Shown here piece by piece: positions 33,177 to 41,656 of a stretch of 64,000 bases of DNA. Position 1 is the stretch's first letter; every line of letters starts with the position of its first letter. The stretch comes from Rhodoferax_B ferrireducens_A. GTDB lineage: Bacteria > Pseudomonadota > Gammaproteobacteria > Burkholderiales > Burkholderiaceae_C. The position numbers and the translations under genes are program-made. The notes under the pieces were generated by a model. It was not told the DNA's origin and ran no database searches. It saw nothing but the letters and a program-made list of their open reading frames with translations. Location of the stretch: positions 1 to 64,000 of the forward strand of contig NZ_JAVDXT010000008.1 in the NCBI RefSeq assembly GCF_031458075.1. Direction: 5' to 3'.

Positions 33177-34718
33177 CTAAGCAAGCTTGAAGACCGCCAC
33201 CGCGTCCACCAGGTCCTGCGCCTGGGCGCGCATGCTGCTGGCGGCGGCGGCCATTTGCTCGACCAGGGCGGCGTTCTGCTGGGTCGCCTGGTCGATCTGG
33301 GTCACGGCCTCGCCGATCTGGGCCACGCCCGAGCTTTGCTCGGAGCTGGCGGCGGTGATCTCGCCCACGATGCCGGTGACGCGGCGGATGGCGTTGACCA
33401 CCTCGGTCATGGTGGCGCCGGCTTTGTCCACCTGGGCGGTGCCGCGCGCGACCCGCTCGACGCTGGTGGATATCAACTGCTTGATTTCCTTGGCTGCGTC
33501 GGCCGACCGGCCAGCCAGGCTACGCACCTCACTGGCCACCACGGCGAAACCGCGGCCCTGCTCGCCGGCGCGGGCTGCTTCGACGGCAGCGTTGAGCGCC
33601 AGGATGTTGGTCTGGAAAGCAATGCCGTCGATCACACCGATGATGTCGGCGATCTTCTGCGAGCTGTCGTTGATGCCCTTCATGGTCTCCACCACGTCGG
33701 CCACCACGGCACCGCCCTCGGCGGCGACCTTGCTGGCACTGAGGGCCAACTGGTTGGCCTGTGTGGCGCTCTCGGCGTTTTGCCGCACGGTGCTGTTCAG
33801 TTCCTCGGTGGATGCCGCCGTTTCCTCCAGCGCGCTGGCCTGGTGTTCGGTACGGGCGCTGAGGTCGTGGTTACCCTGGGCGATTTCGGCGCTGGCGGTG
33901 GCCACATTTTCCGAGCCCTGGCGCACGGTCGCCACCACCTGCGACAGGCTGATTTGCATCGCGGCCAGGGCCTGCATCACCGTGGCGACTTCGTCCGTAC
34001 CCGTGGTATCGATGCTCTGGCTCAGGTCGCCGCGGGCCACCGCGTTGGCGACCTCACCGGCCTGCAGCAGCGGCTGGGTGATACCGCGCATCAGCGCCAG
34101 GCCGAACAGCACGGCAAACAACACGCCGCAGGCAATCGAGGCGACGAAGATATTGCGAATGGTCTGGTAGCGGGCCGCGGAATCCTCGTAAGCCAGGGCA
34201 GCCTCCTGCTTGGTCAAGACCAGCAAGGCGCTGATGTCTTCGGCAATGGGGTCGAACAGGTCGTCAAATTTACGCACTACCAGTACCCGGGCAGTGGCTA
34301 CGTCAGAGTCCTTCAATGCGGCCAGCGCGGGACTCAGTCCGTCTTTCATGATGCGCTGGTGTTTGCCGGCAATCACTTGCACCAGCTTTTCGCCGTCCGG
34401 GCTCATCTCGACGGCCACCAGGGATTCCCAGACTTTGTTGCTCTTCAGGATATTGGCCTCGGCCTCGGCAATTGCCTTGGCGACTTTTTCCGGCGCCGGA
34501 GACAGCAGCGCGTTGGAGATGAGCTGCCGGTTGCGGGTGGTTAGAAACTGGAAATCGGCCACCGCGGCCTGGGCCTGCATGCGGTCCTGGTACATGGAGG
34601 CCATGGCGGCATTCGACTTGGCGATGCCAAACAGGCCCAGCGCACCAATCGCCACCAGCAAGGCCGACAGCACGCCCACCAGCACCAGCAGACGGGTGGA
34701 TATCTTGAAGTTTTTCAT
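33177..34718 (-). CDS. Methyl-accepting chemotaxis protein, tandem paralogue
   Basis: This 513-residue receptor has the same plan and the same MKNFKISTRLLVLVGVLSAL start as its neighbour at 31399-32958. The periplasmic domain (about 32-185) differs, with segments such as MYQDRMQAQAAVADFQFLTT and EKLVQVIAGKHQRIMKDGL, so the two probably sense different ligands. TM2 is IACGVLFAVLFGLALMRGI. The signalling hairpin GIAFQTNILALNAAVEAARA is intact. It ends VAVFKLA with no docking pentapeptide. The pair looks like a duplication followed by sensor divergence. Confidence 0.93.
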   Translation of the reverse strand: MKNFKISTRLLVLVGVLSALLVAIGALGLFGIAKSNAAMASMYQDRMQAQAAVADFQFLTTRNRQLISNALLSPAPEKVAKAIAEAEANILKSNKVWESLVAVEMSPDGEKLVQVIAGKHQRIMKDGLSPALAALKDSDVATARVLVVRKFDDLFDPIAEDISALLVLTKQEAALAYEDSAARYQTIRNIFVASIACGVLFAVLFGLALMRGITQPLLQAGEVANAVARGDLSQSIDTTGTDEVATVMQALAAMQISLSQVVATVRQGSENVATASAEIAQGNHDLSARTEHQASALEETAASTEELNSTVRQNAESATQANQLALSASKVAAEGGAVVADVVETMKGINDSSQKIADIIGVIDGIAFQTNILALNAAVEAARAGEQGRGFAVVASEVRSLAGRSADAAKEIKQLISTSVERVARGTAQVDKAGATMTEVVNAIRRVTGIVGEITAASSEQSSGVAQIGEAVTQIDQATQQNAALVEQMAAAASSMRAQAQDLVDAVAVFKLA

Positions 34719-34888
34719 GCGCGATTACCTGCAGCTACTTGTAAGCAAATGTGCAGGGTAACCGAACCGCTGGGGCGTTTCCGCCGCAAACCACGCCAGA
34801 AGCGGCGGCCCCAGGGTAAAGCCGGATAGGTTTTTTAACCGCCCGCGATTGCCATTTTGGTATCGCGGTGGCGCAAGCCCCGAATGCC

Positions 34889-36253
34889 TTAGAAGGGCAT
34901 CTTCGGCATGCCCTTCATGCCACCCATGCGCTTGAGCATCTTCATCATGCCGCCGCCCTTCATCTTTTTCATCATGTCCTGCATCTGTCCGAACTCGTTG
35001 AGCATGCGGTTGACCTCTTGCACCTGCACGCCGGCACCCGCAGCAATGCGGCGCTTGCGGGTGGCTTTGATGAGCTCGGGCTTGCGGCGCTCCAGCGGGG
35101 TCATGCTGTAGATGATGCCTTCCTTGCGGCGAATGTCGCGTTCGGCCTTGTCCATGTCCATGGTTCCGGCCTTGGCCGCCATTTGCGCGGGCAATTTGTC
35201 CATCAGGCTGGACAGGCCGCCCATCTGCTTCATCTGCTGGATCTGGCCCAGGAAGTCGTTCAAGTCAAAGCTTTCACCGCTTTTGACCTTGGCCGCCAGC
35301 TTTTGCGCGGCCGCCATGTCGACACCGGAGGTGACTTGCTCGACCAGCGCCAGGATGTCGCCCATGCCCAGCACACGGCCTGCATGGCGCTCGGCGTCAA
35401 AGACTTCCAGGCCGTCGATTTTTTCGCTGGTACCGGCAAACTTGATTGGCACGCCGGTCACATGGCGTACCGACAGCGCCGCGCCGCCGCGCGAGTCGCC
35501 GTCGGTCTTGGTCAGGATGATGCCGGTCAACGGCAGGGCATCGGAAAAGGCCTTGGCGGTGTTGATCGCGTCCTGGCCTTGCATGGCATCGACCACGAAC
35601 AAGGTCTCCACCGGCTTCAATAGCGCGTGCAGGCCCTTGATTTCGTTCATCAGCACTTCGTCGATGGCCAGGCGGCCGGCGGTGTCGACCAGCAGCACAT
35701 CGAAGTAGTGCTTGCGCGCGTAGTCCAGTGCGGCGGCAGCGATGTCGGCCGGCTTTTGGTCTGGCGTGCTGGGGAACCACTCGGCGCCGGCCTGCTTGGT
35801 TACCGTCTTCAGCTGTTCGATGGCGGCCGGGCGGTACACGTCACCCGACACGGTCAAGACCTTCTTCTTGCGCTTTTCAATCAGGTGCTTGGCCAGCTTG
35901 GCGGTGGTGGTGGTCTTGCCCGCGCCCTGCAGACCGGCCATCAGGATCACCGCGGGCGGCTGGGCCGCCAGATTGATGTCGCTCACCCCTTCGCCCATGG
36001 TGCGGCTGAGTTCGCGGTTCACGATGCCGACCAGCGCCTGGCCGGGTGACAGCGAGCCCATCACCTCCTGGCCCAGGGCTTTTTCCTTCACCCGGGCGAT
36101 GAAGTCGCGCACCACCGGCAAGGCCACGTCGGCCTCCAGCAAGGCCATGCGCACTTCCCGCAGCATGTCGGCCACGTTCGACTCGGTTATACGGGCCTGG
36201 CCACGGATTTCTTTGACTAGGCGGGAGAGTTTGTCGGTAAGGGCGGAGGCCAT
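34889..36253 (-). CDS. ffh: Signal recognition particle GTPase Ffh
   Basis: This 454-residue SRP54 homologue targets ribosome-nascent chains to FtsY and SecYEG. It has an N domain (about 1-90), then a G domain with G1 LMAGLQGAGKTTTTAKLA, VDTAGRLAID (G3) and LTKTDGDSRGGAAL (G4), then the M domain. The C-terminal M domain is Met/Lys/Gly-rich (MMKKMKGGGMMKMLKRMGGM), which binds signal peptides and 4.5S RNA. The ATG at 36253 gives MASALTDKLSRLVKEIRGQ, the family start. It diverges from ypjD. Confidence 0.97.
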   Translation of the reverse strand: MASALTDKLSRLVKEIRGQARITESNVADMLREVRMALLEADVALPVVRDFIARVKEKALGQEVMGSLSPGQALVGIVNRELSRTMGEGVSDINLAAQPPAVILMAGLQGAGKTTTTAKLAKHLIEKRKKKVLTVSGDVYRPAAIEQLKTVTKQAGAEWFPSTPDQKPADIAAAALDYARKHYFDVLLVDTAGRLAIDEVLMNEIKGLHALLKPVETLFVVDAMQGQDAINTAKAFSDALPLTGIILTKTDGDSRGGAALSVRHVTGVPIKFAGTSEKIDGLEVFDAERHAGRVLGMGDILALVEQVTSGVDMAAAQKLAAKVKSGESFDLNDFLGQIQQMKQMGGLSSLMDKLPAQMAAKAGTMDMDKAERDIRRKEGIIYSMTPLERRKPELIKATRKRRIAAGAGVQVQEVNRMLNEFGQMQDMMKKMKGGGMMKMLKRMGGMKGMPKMPF

Positions 36254-36370
36254 AAGAAGTTTCCGGGGAAGGTTGTGTTGCCAGGCGACGCTCGAACGCA
36301 GACCCACAGAGGCCAGAACATAAACCCGCCAGAAACACCGCAGAACTGGCTACGCCAGGCTGCTGGTGTT

Positions 36371-36421
36371 GCCCCCGGCAAGGGGGTTGGCGAAAAGTGC
36401 GCAGCACTGGAGCCTGGGGGA
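36371..36421. repeat. GC-rich inverted repeat between ffh and ypjD (repeat type B)
   Basis: GCCCCCGGC-type and CCTGGGGG-type arms bracket GGTTGGCGAAAAGTGCGCAG. It shares the G/C arms and a GCCAACC block (reverse strand) with the element at 343-390, so both may belong to one dispersed family. Confidence 0.4.
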
Positions 36422-36447
36422 GAGCCACTAATAGTTAAACTGCGGCC

Positions 36448-37248
36448 ATGATTTTAACGACTGCGCCTCTTGCCACCGTGCTGCTGTTTGTGGCGACTGC
36501 GCTGGCCTATGCGGTGCCTGCGCTGGGTGCCGCGCACTTGAGCATGCGCGCCAGCCGGTCGGCCCTGTGGCTGGCCTGGCTGCTGCATGCCCTGGTGCTC
36601 AGCATCGGCCTGTTTGACAAGCCCGCACGCTTTGGCTTTGCGCCGGCCCTGTCGGTCACAGCCTGGCTGGTGTTGACGGTCTACGCGGTGGAAAGCCATT
36701 TGTTTCCCCAGCTCAAGGCGCGCTGGACCCTGGCCGGCCTGGGTGCGATCGCGGTGTTGCTGGCACTGCTGTTTCCGGGGAGCCCGTTGCATGCCATGGC
36801 CTCGCCCTGGTTGCCGCTGCACTGGGCACTGGGGATTGCCTCATATGGCCTGTTTGCCGCGGCGGTGGTACATGCTTGGCTGATGACCCGGGCCGAACAG
36901 CAGATGCGCCTGGCTGCCGACTCGCCCAGCGGCATTCCGCTGCTGACCCTGGAGCGGCTGACGTTTCGGCTGGTCAGCGCCGGCTTTGTCCTGCTGTCGG
37001 CCACCTTGCTGGCGGGCTGGCTGTTTGGTGAGCAACTGTATGGCGTGAGCGGCTGGAAGTGGAACCACAAGACGGTGTTCTCGGTGCTATCGTGGCTGAC
37101 GTTCGCGGTACTGCTGATCGGGCGCAGCCGGTTTGGCTGGCGCGGCCGTACCGCCGTGCGGGTACTGTACGCCGGTGCCGGCCTGCTGCTGCTCGGCTAT
37201 GTGGGCTCGCGCTTTGTGCTGGAAGTGGTACTGGAGCGCATCGCATGA
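36448..37248 (+). CDS. ypjD: Inner-membrane cytochrome c assembly (CcsA/HemX-type) protein, YpjD-like
   Basis: This 266-residue protein has about eight hydrophobic helices. The C-terminal half has the conserved pattern ALGIASYGLFAAAVVHAWLM and GVSGWKWNHKTVFSVLSWL, where the Trp/His-rich WKWNHKT segment recalls the haem-handling CcsA/CcmC family. YpjD sits beside ffh in many proteobacteria; its biochemical role is unproven. The stop overlaps the start of the following small gene by four bases (ATGA). Confidence 0.88.
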   Translation: MILTTAPLATVLLFVATALAYAVPALGAAHLSMRASRSALWLAWLLHALVLSIGLFDKPARFGFAPALSVTAWLVLTVYAVESHLFPQLKARWTLAGLGAIAVLLALLFPGSPLHAMASPWLPLHWALGIASYGLFAAAVVHAWLMTRAEQQMRLAADSPSGIPLLTLERLTFRLVSAGFVLLSATLLAGWLFGEQLYGVSGWKWNHKTVFSVLSWLTFAVLLIGRSRFGWRGRTAVRVLYAGAGLLLLGYVGSRFVLEVVLERIA

Positions 37249-37463
37249 AGCTGCTACTGGTCTTGGTCGTGCTGCTGTTTGGCGTGTGGCTCTGGCGCTC
37301 GCGGCGGATTGCCGACAAGCCGGCGCCACCGCGCCCTCCCAAAGTACTGCCCAGCATGGTGACCTGCGAGGTCTGCGGCCTGCACCTGCCCCAGACCGAA
37401 GCCCTGGTGACTGAACGCGGCGTGTACTGCAGCCCACAACACCAGCAGCAGGCCCAGCAGTGA
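37245..37463 (+). CDS. Small membrane-anchored Cys-containing protein (PP0621 type)
   Basis: This 72-residue protein starts MKLLLVLVVLLFGVWLWRSR, a single TM anchor, and is followed by a Pro-rich linker and a metal-binding-like motif C-x2-C (VTCEVCGLHLPQTEAL) with a later C and H (GVYCSPQH). This resembles the small PP0621 family found next to pilS in betaproteobacteria; the function is unknown. It overlaps ypjD by ATGA and pilS by GTGA. Confidence 0.8.
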   Translation: MKLLLVLVVLLFGVWLWRSRRIADKPAPPRPPKVLPSMVTCEVCGLHLPQTEALVTERGVYCSPQHQQQAQQ

Positions 37464-39184
37464 TACCGGGTCTGGCTCGCTCCGCGGAGCAGCCCCTGCT
37501 GTTAGCCGATCCCGAGGCCGACCCTATGGCGCTGGCCCGGGTCTGGTATGGCTTCATGACAGCGCGGGTCACGATTGCCCTGGCAATCCTGCTGCTGCAC
37601 AGCTCCTTGCTGGCACTAGGCCAACCAATTCCCCCTTGGTTGCTATTGTTTTGCCTGGCTTACTTCGCCAGTGCCTTGTTGTTGCGGCTCAGCACCCGCC
37701 CCAGCCAGACCGAAAGCCCCTCGGCCAAATTCTGGATCGGCACGGTAGGCATCGATGCCGTGGTGTTCTCTGCCCTGCAGCTGATGCAGCTAGGTGGCAT
37801 CAATTACAGCCCCTTGTTAGGCCTGCCGGTCTTGCTGGCGGCGGTGTTGGGCTCACGCATCATGGCGCTGGGCACCGCTGCAGGCATGACTTTGCTGTTA
37901 TTGCTGCTCGACACCTGGCGCATCGCGACCCACCAGGTGGGCGACGAAACCACCTTGCTGGTGCAAAGCGGGCTCACCGGCATGGGCTACTTCATCCTGG
38001 CATTTTTGGTCAACCAGCTGGCGGCCCGGCTGGTCCGGGAAGAACAGCTGGCCCGGCGCAGCCAGATGGATGTGCGGCTGCAAACCCATGTCAACGAATT
38101 GGTGATCGAGGCCTTGACCGATGGCGTGCTGGTGGTGGATGCCAGCGGCGCCACCCGGGCCGCCAACCCGGCCGCCCGGCTGCTGTTGGGCACCGATGGC
38201 GGCACCGACCGCACGCCGCTGCAGCTGGGCAGCGAACCAGGCTGGCGGGCGCTGCTGGCCTTGGCCCAAAAAACCTTTGGCGACGAAACGGCGCAGCAGG
38301 CCGATATCCGCGTCCAGTACCCGGGCAAAAGCCCGCGCCGGGTGCGGGTGCGGACCCGATTGACGGTAGCCCACGAGGTGCAGGCGGAAAGCCTGTGCGT
38401 GATGTTCCTGCACGATTTGCGCGAAATGGAGGCCCGGCTCCGCACCGAGAAGATGGCCGCCATGGGCCGCATGTCGGCAGCAGTGGCACATGAAATCCGC
38501 AACCCCCTGGCCGCCATCAGCCAGGCCAATGCCTTGCTGGAAGAGGACCTGAGCGACCCGGCCCAGCAGCGGTTGACCGCCATGGTGCGGCAAAACGCCT
38601 TGCGGCTGTCCAAAATTGTCGACGAGGTGCTGGAAATCGCCCGGGTGCCGCAGCACGCCATCCAGCGCAGCACGCCGATGCAAACCCAGCTCGACGAAGC
38701 TACGGAAAGCATTTGCCGCGATTGGTCGCTGCACGACAGAGCCCGCCGGCAGGTCCAGGTGACGCCCGGCACATTGGGCCTGCCGGTGGACTTCGATCCC
38801 GAACACCTGCGGCGCGTATTGGTGAACCTGCTGGACAACGCCTTGCGCTATGCCAGCAACCAGGCCGATGCGATCCAGGTCAGCACCCACCTGGCCGCCA
38901 ACCGCCAGTCCGGCCTGCAGGTCTGGAGCGACGGCCCGCCCATGGAGCAGGCGGTGGAACAGCATTTGTTTGAGCCTTTTTTCAGCTCGGAGAGTCGTTC
39001 CAGCGGCCTGGGTCTGTATATTTGCAGGGAACTGTGTGAGCGCCACCGCGCCACTATCGGCTACCAGCGTGCAGCCCGCATGCGCGACGGCTTGGCGGTG
39101 CAAGGCAATGAGTTTTTTGTGCAGTTCAGGCCTCCCAAACCACCGGCACGCCCTGCGCATCCTGAAGACATCCAACTGGTTTAA
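37460..39184 (+). CDS. pilS: Sensor histidine kinase PilS
   Basis: This 574-residue kinase has a GTG start that overlaps the previous stop. The N-terminal ~195 residues hold six hydrophobic helices (e.g. VTIALAILLLHSSLLAL, LLGLPVLLAAVLGSRIMALG), followed by a PAS-like region. The H-box is VAHEIRNPLAAISQANALL, the N-box VLVNLLDNALRYASNQ and the G-box SSGLGLYICRELCERH. PilS phosphorylates PilR, which acts with sigma-54 on pilin genes. The order ypjD/PP0621-pilS-pilR-ampD is a usual one in the order. No pilin genes are in the window. Confidence 0.92.
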   Translation: MIPGLARSAEQPLLLADPEADPMALARVWYGFMTARVTIALAILLLHSSLLALGQPIPPWLLLFCLAYFASALLLRLSTRPSQTESPSAKFWIGTVGIDAVVFSALQLMQLGGINYSPLLGLPVLLAAVLGSRIMALGTAAGMTLLLLLLDTWRIATHQVGDETTLLVQSGLTGMGYFILAFLVNQLAARLVREEQLARRSQMDVRLQTHVNELVIEALTDGVLVVDASGATRAANPAARLLLGTDGGTDRTPLQLGSEPGWRALLALAQKTFGDETAQQADIRVQYPGKSPRRVRVRTRLTVAHEVQAESLCVMFLHDLREMEARLRTEKMAAMGRMSAAVAHEIRNPLAAISQANALLEEDLSDPAQQRLTAMVRQNALRLSKIVDEVLEIARVPQHAIQRSTPMQTQLDEATESICRDWSLHDRARRQVQVTPGTLGLPVDFDPEHLRRVLVNLLDNALRYASNQADAIQVSTHLAANRQSGLQVWSDGPPMEQAVEQHLFEPFFSSESRSSGLGLYICRELCERHRATIGYQRAARMRDGLAVQGNEFFVQFRPPKPPARPAHPEDIQLV

Positions 39185-39187
39185 CCC

Positions 39188-40657
39188 ATGGCCCAGCCTC
39201 TTTCCAACCCTGCCGCGACCGTCCTGGTCGTTGACGACGAGCCCGACCTGCGCACGCTGTACGAGCTGACGCTGCTGCGCGAGGGCTACCGCATCGAGAC
39301 CGCCGGCGATCTGCAGGAAGCCCGGCAATTGCTGCACAACACCCGCTTCGACGTGGTGATTACCGATATGCGCTTGCCCGATGGACTGGGGCTGGAGTTG
39401 CTGCAGGAACTGAAAGCCCAGCAGCGACCCGAACGGGTCATCGTCATGACAGCCTACGGCTCGGCCGAAAATGCGGTGGAAGCACTCAAGGCCGGCGCCT
39501 TTGACTACCTGACCAAACCCGTGGACCTGAAGCAGTTTCGCGCAGTCGTGGCGTCTGCCATCCAGGACAACGGCAAGAACACACGCACCACAATTAATGC
39601 CGAAAAACCTTCGCAGCGCATATCTGGTGGGCAGGAGGCGCTACAAAAATTGGTAGGTGACTCCGAAGCCATGCAGCTGGTGAAGCAGCGCATTGTGAAG
39701 GTGGCGCGCAGCATGGCCCCGGTGCTGGTGCGCGGCGAGTCCGGTACCGGCAAGGAACTGGTAGCCCAGGCCCTGCACGCCAACAGCCACCGCGCCGCCG
39801 GCCCGCTGGTGGCGGTGAACTGCAGCGCGATCCCCGAGAACCTGTTGGAAGCCGAGTTCTTTGGCGCCAAAAAAGGCTCGTACACCGGTGCCACACAAGA
39901 CCGGCCCGGCTACTTCCAGGCGGCCCGTGACGGCACCTTGTTCCTGGATGAAATCGGCGATCTGCCGCTGGCCATGCAATCCAAGCTGCTACGCGCCATC
40001 CAGGAGCGCAGCGTACGCCCGCTGGGCTCGACCCAGGAGGATGCGGTCGACGTGCGCATCGTCAGCGCCACCCACAAGGACCTGGCGGCCGACGTCAAGG
40101 CCGGACGCTTCCGCCAGGATTTGTACTACCGCCTGAATGTGATCGAGATTGCCATCCCGCCACTGCGGGAACGCCGCGGTGACTTGCCGGCCCTGTGCAA
40201 GGCCCTGCTGGCGCGGATTGCCCACGAGTCCGGCATGCCGCTGCCCCGGCTGTCGCCCGAGCTACTGGAGCAACTGGCCTGCCACCCGCTGAGCGGCAAT
40301 GTGCGGGAGCTGGAGAACCTGCTGCACCGGGCCGTGGCCATGGGAGATGGTGATGCCTTGCACGTGGATTTCGAGCCCACGGGGGGGCCCGCCCCTCTAG
40401 TGCCACTCGTGCCTTCCTTGCCGCAGGACGAAGCCCGCTCCGAACAAACACCGCCCCCCGCCGGCGCCATTCCCTCCGACCTGCAAGCCTACCTGGACCA
40501 ACAGGAGCGCGAAATCCTGGTCAAGGTGCTGCATGAAACCGGCTTCAACCGCACAGCCACTGCGAACCGGCTGGGCCTGAGCCTGCGCCAAATCCGCTAC
40601 CGCATCGAACGGTTGAACATCGCCACCCCACAGGACAATGAACCCCATGACGCCTAA
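39188..40657 (+). CDS. pilR: Sigma-54-dependent response regulator PilR
   Basis: This 489-residue NtrC-family regulator has a receiver domain (1-125) with VVDDEPD and phosphoacceptor Asp60 in VITDMRLPDG. The AAA+ domain has Walker A GESGTGKELVAQALH, the sigma-54 contact loop GSYTGAT in place of GAFTGA, and Walker B GTLFLDEIGDLPL. The C-terminal Fis-type helix-turn-helix is NRTATANRLGLSLRQIRYRI. It activates pilin and type IV pilus genes. The linker (about residues 135-155, bases 39585-39655) has AT-rich codons with a possible weak match to the ~65-bp repeat. The 3' end overlaps ampD. Confidence 0.93.
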   Translation: MAQPLSNPAATVLVVDDEPDLRTLYELTLLREGYRIETAGDLQEARQLLHNTRFDVVITDMRLPDGLGLELLQELKAQQRPERVIVMTAYGSAENAVEALKAGAFDYLTKPVDLKQFRAVVASAIQDNGKNTRTTINAEKPSQRISGGQEALQKLVGDSEAMQLVKQRIVKVARSMAPVLVRGESGTGKELVAQALHANSHRAAGPLVAVNCSAIPENLLEAEFFGAKKGSYTGATQDRPGYFQAARDGTLFLDEIGDLPLAMQSKLLRAIQERSVRPLGSTQEDAVDVRIVSATHKDLAADVKAGRFRQDLYYRLNVIEIAIPPLRERRGDLPALCKALLARIAHESGMPLPRLSPELLEQLACHPLSGNVRELENLLHRAVAMGDGDALHVDFEPTGGPAPLVPLVPSLPQDEARSEQTPPPAGAIPSDLQAYLDQQEREILVKVLHETGFNRTATANRLGLSLRQIRYRIERLNIATPQDNEPHDA

Positions 40658-41264
40658 TCCGCCAGCCCCTGCCGCTTTGTGGTCTGGCGGCTGGTACCGG
40701 TTTGCCCACCAGCAGCGGTCGCCGAATTTCGGCCCACGCCCGGATGGAGCCCACACCGACCTGGTAGTACTGCACTCCATTAGCCTGCCGCCCGGCCAGT
40801 ATGGTGGCGACGAAGTCATGGCGCTGTTCGGCAATACGCTGGACTGGAATGCCCACCCTTACTTTGAGAGCATTCGCGGTCTGCAGGTATCGGCGCACTT
40901 TTATATCCGCCGCAATGGCGAGCTGTGGCAGTTTGTCAGTGGCGACGACCGCGCCTGGCATGCCGGCGCTTCGCACTACCGGGGCCGTAGCAACTGCAAT
41001 GACGACTCCATAGGCATCGAGTTGGAAGGACTGGAAGGCGATAGCTTCGAGCCCGCACAGTACGAAACCCTGACCAGCCTCTTGCCCGCCATCGCCCAGG
41101 CCTATCCGATCCGCCACGTTGCCGGCCATGAGCACATCGCCCCGGATCGCAAGCACGATCCAGGCGCGGGATTGGACTGGCAGGCGGTGCAGCGTGGCAC
41201 GGGCTGGAAAACCCGGTGTTTTCCCCCATCTGTACGAAGTAGCCTTCACGCAGAAAAAATGTAA
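40638..41264 (+). CDS. ampD: 1,6-anhydro-MurNAc-L-alanine amidase AmpD
   Basis: This 208-residue zinc amidase recycles peptidoglycan by cutting anhydroMurNAc-peptides. The zinc site and catalytic pattern are visible: VVLHSISLPPGQYGG, SAHFYIRRNGELWQFVS, WHAGAS, IGIELEG, and RHVAGHEHIAPDRKHDPG. The usual length is near 185-200. Starts at 40638 or 40647 are both possible; AGGACA precedes the first closely. It overlaps the end of pilR. In some bacteria loss of AmpD raises AmpC beta-lactamase; no ampR/ampC is seen here. Confidence 0.93.
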   Translation: MNPMTPNPPAPAALWSGGWYRFAHQQRSPNFGPRPDGAHTDLVVLHSISLPPGQYGGDEVMALFGNTLDWNAHPYFESIRGLQVSAHFYIRRNGELWQFVSGDDRAWHAGASHYRGRSNCNDDSIGIELEGLEGDSFEPAQYETLTSLLPAIAQAYPIRHVAGHEHIAPDRKHDPGAGLDWQAVQRGTGWKTRCFPPSVRSSLHAEKM

Positions 41265-41470
41265 CAGTGCAGACGGCTGGCAACTTTCCCCAGAGCCCCT
41301 GGTATCTGCACCAAGCCAGGTAGTACGCCGCGATGCCAGGCAAAACCCCTGCAAAGCCGCATGTTTGCTGCGTTTGAATTTTCCAGCCCTGATGGAACAA
41401 AGCCTGCCGGCCGGTTGGCCATGAACCGCTCCTAAAGCCTGCCCCAAAGAGCCGCAACTTCAGTCGAGAT

Positions 41471-41486
41471 ACACTACCGGTAGTGG
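41471..41486. promoter_or_regulatory. NrdR box 1
   Basis: ACACTACCGGTAGTGG is a near-perfect palindrome matching the NrdR pattern ACACnAnnnnTnGTGT. It lies 32 bases upstream of box 2, about three helical turns, as required for NrdR cooperative binding. Confidence 0.75.
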
Positions 41487-41487
41487 C

Positions 41488-41516
41488 TTGAATTGATTCC
41501 AGACCCTATATATAGT
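41488..41516 (+). promoter_or_regulatory. nrdA promoter, -35 TTGAAT and -10 TATAGT
   Basis: TTGAAT (41488-41493) and TATAGT (41511-41516) are separated by the ideal 17 bases. The -10 lies inside NrdR box 2, so NrdR binding would block RNA polymerase. Confidence 0.65.
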
Positions 41517-41518
41517 GT
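41503..41518. promoter_or_regulatory. NrdR box 2
   Basis: ACCCTATATATAGTGT fits the NrdR consensus ACACWATATATWGTGT closely. It overlaps the -10 hexamer. Confidence 0.85.
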
Positions 41519-41656
41519 CCGACTTGTGCTGCAAGCCAGATCAATTCCACTGCATCGGCGTGGCAGCCAAGGTACTTGCAACGTATTTTTAGCGCCTATC
41601 CACCGCCAGTTTCAGCCTCCTCATACCGTCCTTACACCGATAGAACCAAGGAAACC

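Larger units (their letters stand above)
41265..41656. other. 392-base regulatory gap upstream of nrdA
   Basis: No gene is evident in 41265-41460. From 41471 there are two NrdR boxes and a sigma-70-like promoter. From the predicted start near 41523 to the ATG is an untranslated leader of about 134 bases with no clear stem-loop. Confidence 0.6.

Noticed and set aside
39585..39660. A further ~65-bp repeat copy in the pilR linker (GCTACAAAAATTGGTAGG)
   Set aside because: Only the first 20 or so bases match and a one-base shift is needed. It is too weak to annotate as a copy.
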